Positions 28,703-35,778 of a stretch of DNA of 64,000 bases are shown one piece after another (the first letter of the stretch is position 1; every line of letters starts with the position of its first letter). The notes beneath the pieces are model-generated. The model saw nothing but the letters and a program-made list of their open reading frames with translations, made no database searches and was not told the DNA's origin. A program made the position numbers and the translations under genes. Origin of the DNA: Acidobacteriota bacterium. Lineage in GTDB: Bacteria > Acidobacteriota > Blastocatellia > Pyrinomonadales > Pyrinomonadaceae. The stretch is taken from positions 46,928 through 110,927 of the forward strand of contig QHXN01000019.1 in NCBI GenBank assembly GCA_003222975.1, given 5' to 3'.

Positions 28703-28739
28703 TTGACAAAACTTTACGCGCCGTTGACGGACTCTTTAC
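28703..28739 (-). promoter_or_regulatory. Phased CpxR-like boxes between divergent regulator and Spy-like gene
   Basis: Read on the minus strand there are four half-sites, GTAAA, GTCAA, GTAAA and GTCAA, starting 11, 11 and 10 bases apart (28735-28739, 28724-28728, 28713-28717, 28703-28707). Seen on the plus strand they form two copies of GTTGAC...CTTTACG, 21-22 bases apart. The CpxR box known from enterobacteria is two GTAAA words one helical turn apart. Further single GTAAA words lie at 28681 and 28760. Confidence 0.7.
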
Positions 28740-28833
28740 GTCGCCGCCCGCGGGCTTGGCGTAAATTCCGACGAGACGAAAGAACAGACTGCTCCTTGAG
28801 GGTTCCGGATTCTTTGATGAAAGGATGGGAGAG

Positions 28834-29358
28834 ATGAGAAAGGCAAGGACGAAACTTATCGGCGGGGCGCTGGCGCTCGCAGCCGCTCTTGTACTGACGG
28901 CGGTCGGGTTCGCACACCAGGACGGGCCGCACGGTTTTGGCGGGCCGCCGCCGGGCGGGCCGGGTCGACACGGCGGCCCCGGAGGGCCGGGCGGCCTCGG
29001 CCCGCTCGCGCACGACCTGAACCTGACCGACGCGCAGAAGGCGCAGGTCAAACAGATCACGGACGGCTTCGAGGCGAGCACGAAGAGTCTGCGCGAACAA
29101 CTGTTCAAGTCGGGCGGCGGGCCGCTCGAAGGGCTTTCGGACACGTTCGACGAGTCGGCGGTGCGCGCCGCGGCGCAGGCGAGGGCGAACGTACAGGTCG
29201 AGCTTGAGGTGGCGCACGCGCGGATGATGTCGCAGATTTACGCGCTGCTGACGGCGGAGCAGAAGGCCAAGCTCGCCGAAGCTAGACAGCAGTTCGAGCA
29301 GAGGCGACAGCAGCCGCCACCGCCGCCGCCCGCGGAGGATGCGCCGAACCTCAGGTAG
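28834..29358 (+). CDS. Spy/CpxP-like periplasmic protein
   Basis: A signal peptide (GGALALAAALVLTAVGFAHQ) is followed by a His/Gly/Pro-rich segment that could bind metal. The helical body holds the LTxxQ motifs (LNLTDAQKAQVKQI and LLTAEQKAKLAEARQQF) that define the Spy/CpxP/ZraP group. Members bind unfolded periplasmic proteins or metals and feed back on Cpx-type kinases. The ATG at 28834 is preferred to 28825 because AAAGGA is better spaced. The gene is divergent from the regulator pair across the CpxR-like boxes. The sigma-factor gene starts 13 bases after its stop. Confidence 0.88.
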   Translation: MRKARTKLIGGALALAAALVLTAVGFAHQDGPHGFGGPPPGGPGRHGGPGGPGGLGPLAHDLNLTDAQKAQVKQITDGFEASTKSLREQLFKSGGGPLEGLSDTFDESAVRAAAQARANVQVELEVAHARMMSQIYALLTAEQKAKLAEARQQFEQRRQQPPPPPPAEDAPNLR

Positions 29359-29371
29359 TGAGCCTTTGAAA

Positions 29372-29989
29372 ATGGCGAGAGAAGAAACTTTGCAGGTCTG
29401 GCAGGGATTGGGGCGCGCGCCGTCGGGTCAGGCCGTGGCGCGGCGCGAGTCCGACCTTGTTTTAGCGCGGAAGGCCGCCGAAGGGGACGCGCGGGCCTTC
29501 GAGGAGATTTACCGCCTGCACCACCGCCTCGTTTACGGCCTGTGCCTGCGCATGACGCAGAACGTCGCGGAGGCCGAAGACATCACGCAGGATGTCTTCA
29601 TACTCCTTCACCGCAAGGTGGGCAGTTTCCGCGGCGAGTCGCAGTTCACCACCTGGCTGCATCGCATGACGGTCAACCAGGTCTTGATGCGGTTCCGCAA
29701 AAGCAGGGCGCGCAGGGAGGAGGCTTTGGAGGACTGCGACGCGCAAGGCTCCGCGGTCTCGTTCACGACGGGCGTCCCCGACCGGACGGCGTTGATTGAC
29801 CGGATGGCGCTCGACATGGCTCTGGAGCAGTTGCCGCCCGGCTACCGCGCCGCCTTCATCCTCCACGACGTTGAAGGGTACGAGCACGAGGAGGTCGCGC
29901 GAATGCTCGGCTGCGCCGTGGGGACTTCCAAGTCACAACTGCACAAGGCCCGCGCGAAGCTGCGAAAGATTCTCACGCGGCGCTCCTGA
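29372..29989 (+). CDS. ECF-type RNA polymerase sigma factor
   Basis: Region 2 is EEIYRLHHRLVYGLCLRMTQN, with AEDITQDVFILLHRKVGSFRG. Region 4 is ALEQLPPGYRAAFILHDVEGY, with VARMLGCAVGTSKSQLHKAR, the helix-turn-helix that reads the -35 element. The protein has 205 aa from the ATG at 29372. It overlaps nothing but begins 13 bases after the Spy-like gene, so the two are likely co-transcribed. No anti-sigma gene lies downstream; the next gene is on the opposite strand. Regulation may instead come from the CpxR-like promoter upstream. Confidence 0.92.
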   Translation: MAREETLQVWQGLGRAPSGQAVARRESDLVLARKAAEGDARAFEEIYRLHHRLVYGLCLRMTQNVAEAEDITQDVFILLHRKVGSFRGESQFTTWLHRMTVNQVLMRFRKSRARREEALEDCDAQGSAVSFTTGVPDRTALIDRMALDMALEQLPPGYRAAFILHDVEGYEHEEVARMLGCAVGTSKSQLHKARAKLRKILTRRS

Positions 29990-30029
29990 CCGGCGACCAC
30001 GGAAACGGCAGGGCCGAGACCGCGCGCCT

Positions 30030-32618
30030 CTAAGGGGCGGCGCGTGTGAGAGTCCCGTAGCGCGCGCGGTCGGCTTCAGAGAGCGTGGGCGAGGGGGCGG
30101 TCGGAGTGTAAGGCGCGGCGTCGGCGCGCGGGTCGAAGACGCCGAACATGGGCACGGCCACGCGGTCATTGAGATTGAGCGGGTCGAGGCCGAGCAGCAG
30201 CTCGATTGTGCGGAGCGCGCTCAACTGGTCGTAGCGGTCGTGCACTATCGCGCCGCGCCTGACGTGCGGCCCGGCGGCGAGCGCGACCGTTCGCGTCGCG
30301 TCCACGTGGTCGGGGCCGTTCTGCGCGTCGTCCTCCTCGACGATTATCAAAGACTGACTCCAGATAGAACTGCGCGAGATCGTCTCGACGATGAGGCCGA
30401 GCGCGGCGTCGTTCTGCGCGACGAACTGTTGGGGCGTGCGTATCTTCGTGTCCGAGCCGTTGGTGTGGTCGTTCGGGAGCCACAGGTAGTTGAGCCGCGC
30501 GAGCCGGCCTGCGCGCACCTGCCTCTCGAAATCGGCGCGCCACGAGGCGAAGCGTTCGAGGTCGGAGTGGTTCAAGTCCCAGGAGCGGTAGTCGAAGGCG
30601 TAGCGCGAAAGGTATTCGGCGAAGCGTTGACGCAAAGAAACATTTGCGCCGAGGGCGCGGGCGAGACTGTCGTCGCCGACTAAAAAGTCGGAGAGCGCGC
30701 CCGCGAACTTCGCGTCCGCGAGCAGGCGCAGAGCGTCCGCCTCGGTGTCGGCCCGGCCCGCGTAGGTGTGCGCGAAGTCGTAGAAGACGCGGCCGCGGTC
30801 AACGTCCGAAGAGAGTCGCATCGTGCGCGCGTAGAACTTGCGCGCCAGCGTGCTCTCTGCGCCGAAGGTTTCGGTGATGATGCGGTAGGCGCGCGTGTAG
30901 AGGTAGTAGTTCTCGCCGTAAACGCGGTAGGGGACGCGGGCATAGTCGAGCGCGTCCCAGAGGTAGGCGGGCGACGTGACCGAGGGAACCATGCCGAAGG
31001 GGTAGCCCTTGTACCTGCCGGAGTAGGAGGCGTTGCCGAGCCATTCGAGGAAGGGCGAGGCGTAGCCGCTCGTCGTGAAGCTGTGGCCGAGGACGCTGAT
31101 CTCGCCATCGGCGTAGAAGTTGTCGAGCGTGACGAACTGCTCGGCCAGCGCGTGATGGTTCGGCGTCACCTCGCGCCCGAAGAGCACGAGCGACGGGTCG
31201 CCGTCGCCGCGGCCCAAGTCGCCGAGCACCTGATCGAAGGTGCGGTTCTCCTTGATGACGTAGAAGACGTAGCGGATCGGCAGCTTGAACCCGCGCCGCG
31301 CGTCGAACGTGGGCGCGCCCGCCTCGACCTGCCTCGCCCACGCGTCGCGTTTGGCCTCGACCTCGCCTGCGGGGATGATCGAGAGGCTGCCTTTCAAAAG
31401 CGTCAGCACGTAGTCGGGGCCGCCGCCGCCCGCTACCGGCTGTGGCCCGTTCGGGTTCGGTCGGCGCGCTCTGATGCCCTTCGCGCTCAAGACCAACAGC
31501 TCATTCCCTCCAGCCAGAACCTTCGTCGGATACCAGCCCACGGGGACGAGGCCGAGCTGCCGCCACGTGTCTTTCTCCAAGACCGCGACGGCGTTCAAGC
31601 CCGCGAGCGTGACGTAGATGCGACGCCCCGCGACGGCGCACGAGGTGGGCGTCGCGCCGAAGCGGCTGCCCGGTCTGCTCACGCGCACGCTCCCGACCAC
31701 GGCATCGCGCGCCGTGTCCACGACGCTCAACTCGTCCGAGTCGGTGTTGACGACGTAGAGGCGCGAGCCGTCAACGCACATCTCCTGCGGCCTGCGCCCG
31801 ACCTCCAACTCTTTGACGGGGCCGAGCCGCGAGTCGAAGACGCGCAGGCGGTTCTCGCCGAGCACGGCGACGTAGAGCTTGCCGTTCACGAGGCGCACGG
31901 AGTACGGGAAGTAGCCCGCGTCCACCTCGCGCTCTACCTTCCCGTCGTCGGTGTTGAGGAGCGCGAGCCTGCCCGCGACGTAGTTTCCCTTCTCGTCCTT
32001 CGCCGCGAGGTAGAGGACGGCGACGTGGTGTTCGTCCAGGGGAGCGAGTCCGGCGGCGAAGCCCGCGACCGCGTACTCGCGCGCGACTGCGAACTGCGGG
32101 TTGAGGCGATAGACTTTCCCGTCGAAGCCGCCGCTCACGTAGAGGTCGCCGCCGGGGCCGACCGTCGCGCTGGGGAATATGGAGTTCAGACGCACGGTCT
32201 TCTCCACGCGACCCGTGGCCGTGTCAACGATTGAGAGTTCCTGCGGCTCGCGCGTGTAGTAGCCCGCGTTGAGGACGACGAGGCGACCGTTGAAGGGCAC
32301 GGCCTCGTATGGCAGACGACCGACCTCGACCTGCCGGCCCGCGGGCGCGATCCGCCAGCCGTTCGGGAGTTCCGCCACTTCCTCGCGCTCGCGCGCCGCG
32401 CGCGCCTGCGCCTGAGACGCGGCGACGTACTTCATCGCTTCTTCATAAGGCGTCCCCTTCACGTACTCCCAAAGCTCGCGGTTCAAGTCCTCCTCGTCCT
32501 CCGCGCGGTCGAAGTTGTCGGCGCGCGCGTCGCGCGCGACCTTCTGTGCTGTGACACGAGGCGCGTGCGGGCAGACGGCGACGAGGAGGGCAAAGGTGAT
32601 TAGAAGTTTGCTTCTCAT
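30030..32618 (-). CDS. Bifunctional YVTN beta-propeller / phosphoesterase protein, secreted
   Basis: The frame is open to 32762, but ATG 32618 follows CAGGAGA and opens a signal peptide (LLITFALLVAVCPHAPRVTAQ). Residues about 90-420 form a YVTN/YncE-type propeller (RLYVVNTDSDELSVVDTARDA, RIYVTLAGLNAVAVLEKDTW). The C-terminal half is a phospholipase C/acid-phosphatase-like domain of the alkaline-phosphatase superfamily: YVFYVIKENRTFDQVLGDLG, TLDNFYADGEISVLGHSF, LIIVEEDDAQNGPDHVD. Hydrolysis of phosphate esters in the periplasm is the expected activity, substrate unknown. The gene is divergent from UPF0182 across an 85-base region. Confidence 0.88.
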   Translation of the reverse strand: MRSKLLITFALLVAVCPHAPRVTAQKVARDARADNFDRAEDEEDLNRELWEYVKGTPYEEAMKYVAASQAQARAAREREEVAELPNGWRIAPAGRQVEVGRLPYEAVPFNGRLVVLNAGYYTREPQELSIVDTATGRVEKTVRLNSIFPSATVGPGGDLYVSGGFDGKVYRLNPQFAVAREYAVAGFAAGLAPLDEHHVAVLYLAAKDEKGNYVAGRLALLNTDDGKVEREVDAGYFPYSVRLVNGKLYVAVLGENRLRVFDSRLGPVKELEVGRRPQEMCVDGSRLYVVNTDSDELSVVDTARDAVVGSVRVSRPGSRFGATPTSCAVAGRRIYVTLAGLNAVAVLEKDTWRQLGLVPVGWYPTKVLAGGNELLVLSAKGIRARRPNPNGPQPVAGGGGPDYVLTLLKGSLSIIPAGEVEAKRDAWARQVEAGAPTFDARRGFKLPIRYVFYVIKENRTFDQVLGDLGRGDGDPSLVLFGREVTPNHHALAEQFVTLDNFYADGEISVLGHSFTTSGYASPFLEWLGNASYSGRYKGYPFGMVPSVTSPAYLWDALDYARVPYRVYGENYYLYTRAYRIITETFGAESTLARKFYARTMRLSSDVDRGRVFYDFAHTYAGRADTEADALRLLADAKFAGALSDFLVGDDSLARALGANVSLRQRFAEYLSRYAFDYRSWDLNHSDLERFASWRADFERQVRAGRLARLNYLWLPNDHTNGSDTKIRTPQQFVAQNDAALGLIVETISRSSIWSQSLIIVEEDDAQNGPDHVDATRTVALAAGPHVRRGAIVHDRYDQLSALRTIELLLGLDPLNLNDRVAVPMFGVFDPRADAAPYTPTAPSPTLSEADRARYGTLTRAAP

Positions 32619-32676
32619 GATCTCCTGATTCGCGCGGCGGCGGCGACTCGCGGGCCGGCGCGTTTGGCCTACACTT

Positions 32677-32691
32677 CTCCGAAATTCGGAG
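32677..32691. promoter_or_regulatory. 15-bp palindrome, candidate operator
   Basis: CTCCGAA, a central A, then TTCGGAG form a perfect 7-1-7 palindrome. It lies 12 bases before the UPF0182 start codon in the 85-base region shared by two divergent genes. Its size and symmetry suit a dimeric repressor. The regulator is unknown. Confidence 0.5.
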
Positions 32692-32703
32692 TATCCTATC
32701 ACC

Positions 32704-35613
32704 ATGGACAAGTCGAGCGCACAGGTTCCCCCGGACGACTTCGAGGGAGAGGTCATTGACATCGAGCCGCGGGGCGGCCCGAAGGCATGGAGGCCGCGGC
32801 GTTGGGCGCTCGTCCTCGTCCTCGTGGCGATACTGGTCGCGCTCTCGCGCGCGGGATCGGTTTACCTTGAGAACCTTTGGTTCGGCTCGCTCGGCTACCG
32901 CGCCGTTTACTGGACGGCGTTCTGGTACGAGTGGGCGACCTTCGCCGTTTTCGCGCTGGCGACCGTAGCGATACTTCGCGGGGCGTTCTGGCTGTTGGAG
33001 CGCGCCTTCGTCGTCTCGGCGCTCGTGCCGCGCCGCGTCCTCGTCAACAACCAGCCCGTCTTCATCAAGCCCGCGCGTTTGCTCAAGCCCGCGGCGTGGG
33101 TCGTCTCGCTGCTGTTCGGACTCATCTACGGACTGGGCATGAGCGGCGACTGGCAGAAGTTTGCGCTGTGGCTGAACCGACCGCCGACGGGCGACGGTGA
33201 TCCGATCTTCGGCAGGACGCTCGGCTTCTACCTCTTCACGCTGCCCGTGGCCGAGATTGTGTCGTCGTGGCTCCTGACGCTCGCGTGGGTCGTGCTGCTG
33301 GCCGCGGGCGTCTATGCCGTTCTGGGCATGCTACCGACGGGCAGGGACATACGCGAGGCGGTCGCGGCGCGCGGCAAGCTTCTGTCTTCGTCGGCGCGCG
33401 GCGCGGCCTACGCCGCGGTCTCGACGGCGCTCGCCGTGCTGCTCGCCGTGCTCGCCCTGCGCGCATACCTTTCGCGCTTCGAGTATCTGTTCGACGACCA
33501 CCAGATTTTCACCGGCGTCACCTACACGGAAGACCACTACCTCCTGCCCGGCCTCATAGTCGTCGCCGTCGCGCTCGTCTTGGCCGCCGTCCTCGCCGCC
33601 GTCAATGGCTTCGCCTTTCGCCGCCTGCGTCTGCTGATAGCCGCGCTTGCTCTTCCGGTGCTCGTCTATCTCGTCGCGTGCGTCGCCGTCCCCGGCTACG
33701 TGCAGAGCTTCGTCGTCAAGCCGAACGAGCTTGACCGCGAGTCCAGCTACATCGAGCACAACATCGCGGCGACGCGGCGGGCCTTCGGCCTTGAGCGCGT
33801 CGAGGCGCGCGACTTCCCCGCCGACACGGACGACGCGGCCTACGCGCTCGCCGAGAACAAGCCGACGCTCGACAACCTCCGCATCTGGGATTATCACGCG
33901 CTGCAAGACACGCTCCGGCAGGTGCAGGAGATACGAACCTACTACGACTTCAACGACGTGGACATTGACCGCTATCCTGTGGGCGGGCAGACGCGACAGA
34001 TGATGCTCGCGCCGCGCGAGTTGGACGTTTCGAAGCTGCCCGCTTCGGCGCGCGGCAACTGGATCAGCGAGCGCCTGATCTACACGCACGGCTACGGCGT
34101 GACGATGAACACGGCCAACGGGTTCACGCCCGAAGGCCGCCCGCAGTTCGTCCTCTCGAACATGCCGACCGAGTCCAACGCGCCGGAGATCAAACTCACG
34201 CGCCCGCAAATCTACTTCGGCGAGAAGACCGACACTACGGTTTACGTTGACACGGGACAGAAGGAGTTCGACTACCCGCAGGGCGACGCCAACGCCTCGA
34301 CGACATACGAGGGCGCGGGCGGCTTCGCGGTCGGCGGAAGCCTCCGCCGCCTCGTCCTCGCATGGGAGCTTGGCGACCTCTCGCGCCTCCCCTTCGCCGA
34401 CGCCGTGACGCCTGAGAGCCGCGTGCTCATGCGGCGACAGATAGGCGAGCGCGTGCGCACGCTCGCGCCCTTCCTCGCCTTCGACGAAGACCCGTACATC
34501 GTCGTCGGCGGCGACGGGCGGCTCTACTGGATCATGGATGCCTACACGACCGCCGACACATACCCTTACGCGCGCCACCACGACCTGGCGGGCGCGGGTG
34601 GCACGGTCAACTACGTCCGCAACAGCGTCAAGGTGGTTCTGGACGCATACGACGGCGCGGTCTCCTTCTACGTCTTCGACGAAGCAGACCCGGTGCTCCG
34701 CGCCTACCGCGGCCTCTTCCCCACGCTCTTCCGCCCCGGTGCGCAGATGCCGGAGGAGTTGCGCGCGCACGTGCGCTACCCCGAAGCGCTGCTGAAGGCG
34801 CAGGCCGACGCCTACGGCCTCTACCATACGGAGAACCCGAAGGTCTTCTTCCAGCGCGAGGACGTTTGGAGCCTGGCGCGCGAGTCGGCCCCGAAGCAGC
34901 AGGGCGGCGGCGACGGCGGCGCTCCCGCCGCGCGACCGCTGGAGCCTTACTACGCGCTCCTGCAACTGCCCGGCGAGTCGTCGCCCGCGCCGGAGTTCGT
35001 TGACGTAGTCGCGTTCACGCCCGCGTCGCGCGACAACCTCATCGGCTGGATGGCGGGCCGCAGCGACGGCGCGGCCTACGGATCGCTGGTCGTCTATAAG
35101 TTCCCGAAGTCGAAGCTCGTCAACGGCCCCGTACAGGTCAACGCGCGCATAGACCAGAACGCGCAGCTCTCTTCGCAACTGACGCTCTGGAACCAGCAAG
35201 GCTCGCGCGCGCAGCGCGGCAATCTGCTCATCGTCCCGCTGGGGCGCGGGCTGCTCTACGTCGAGCCGATCTACCTCCAGGCCGAGCGCTCGCCGATGCC
35301 GGAGCTGCGCCTCGTCGTCCTCGCCACGCAAGACCGCCTCGCCTTCGGGACGAGCTTCGCCGAGGCCCTGACGAACCTCTTCGGCAACAACGCGGGTGGC
35401 GGCGCGACGACGCCGGCACAGGGCGAAGCCGCGAAGACGCAACCGCAGCAGCCCGCCGCCGCCGCGCACACGAACGCCGAACTCATTGACCAGGCCGCGG
35501 CAGAATTCAACGACTACCAGCGCCTGACCGCCGAGGGCAAGCTCGGCGAGGCCGGCCAGAAGCTCGAATCCCTGAAGCGCACGCTCGAAGAGTTGCAGAA
35601 GTCGAAGCAGTGA
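32704..35613 (+). CDS. UPF0182 family large membrane protein
   Basis: A hydrophilic N-terminus leads into about seven membrane helices within the first ~340 residues (WALVLVLVAILVALSRAGSV, WATFAVFALATVAILRGAFW, VSLLFGLIYGLGMSGDW, WVVLLAAGVYAVLG and others). A long extracytoplasmic domain follows, with family motifs YIEHNIAATRRAFGL, TRQMMLAPRELD, THGYGVTMN and WIMDAYTTADTYPYA. COG1615/UPF0182 proteins are widespread, about 900-1000 aa, and of unknown function. The C-terminus is Gln/Ala-rich with a helical end. Length 969 aa is normal. It ends ahead of palindrome E. Confidence 0.93.
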   Translation: MDKSSAQVPPDDFEGEVIDIEPRGGPKAWRPRRWALVLVLVAILVALSRAGSVYLENLWFGSLGYRAVYWTAFWYEWATFAVFALATVAILRGAFWLLERAFVVSALVPRRVLVNNQPVFIKPARLLKPAAWVVSLLFGLIYGLGMSGDWQKFALWLNRPPTGDGDPIFGRTLGFYLFTLPVAEIVSSWLLTLAWVVLLAAGVYAVLGMLPTGRDIREAVAARGKLLSSSARGAAYAAVSTALAVLLAVLALRAYLSRFEYLFDDHQIFTGVTYTEDHYLLPGLIVVAVALVLAAVLAAVNGFAFRRLRLLIAALALPVLVYLVACVAVPGYVQSFVVKPNELDRESSYIEHNIAATRRAFGLERVEARDFPADTDDAAYALAENKPTLDNLRIWDYHALQDTLRQVQEIRTYYDFNDVDIDRYPVGGQTRQMMLAPRELDVSKLPASARGNWISERLIYTHGYGVTMNTANGFTPEGRPQFVLSNMPTESNAPEIKLTRPQIYFGEKTDTTVYVDTGQKEFDYPQGDANASTTYEGAGGFAVGGSLRRLVLAWELGDLSRLPFADAVTPESRVLMRRQIGERVRTLAPFLAFDEDPYIVVGGDGRLYWIMDAYTTADTYPYARHHDLAGAGGTVNYVRNSVKVVLDAYDGAVSFYVFDEADPVLRAYRGLFPTLFRPGAQMPEELRAHVRYPEALLKAQADAYGLYHTENPKVFFQREDVWSLARESAPKQQGGGDGGAPAARPLEPYYALLQLPGESSPAPEFVDVVAFTPASRDNLIGWMAGRSDGAAYGSLVVYKFPKSKLVNGPVQVNARIDQNAQLSSQLTLWNQQGSRAQRGNLLIVPLGRGLLYVEPIYLQAERSPMPELRLVVLATQDRLAFGTSFAEALTNLFGNNAGGGATTPAQGEAAKTQPQQPAAAAHTNAELIDQAAAEFNDYQRLTAEGKLGEAGQKLESLKRTLEELQKSKQ

Positions 35614-35662
35614 CGCGTGCGCTCTACGTTAGCTTTCACTTGAGTGTATAGCAGGTAAAAGC

Positions 35663-35741
35663 TAACCATAGAGACACAGAGATTTTCACAGAGGGATTCA
35701 AATCTCTGTGCTGCCTCTGTGTCTCTGTGTCTCTGTGGTTA
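35663..35741. repeat. Intergenic palindrome E (ACAGAG family)
   Basis: The left arm 35663-35681 (TAACCATAGAGACACAGAG) pairs with 35723-35741 with one mismatch in 19. An inner pair, CACAGAGATT with AATCTCTGTG, gives a second 10-bp stem. It lies between convergent genes. Confidence 0.85.
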
Positions 35742-35778
35742 ATATCCTCGCTTCATTGCTGAGTCGGCAAAGGATTCA

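Noticed and set aside
30768..32234. 488-codon plus-strand frame
   Set aside because: It is antisense to the YVTN/phosphoesterase gene, has no start signal and looks like shadow composition.
33331..35469. 712-codon minus-strand frame
   Set aside because: It lies fully inside UPF0182 in antisense, with Arg/Val/Glu-biased composition typical of shadow frames in high-GC DNA.
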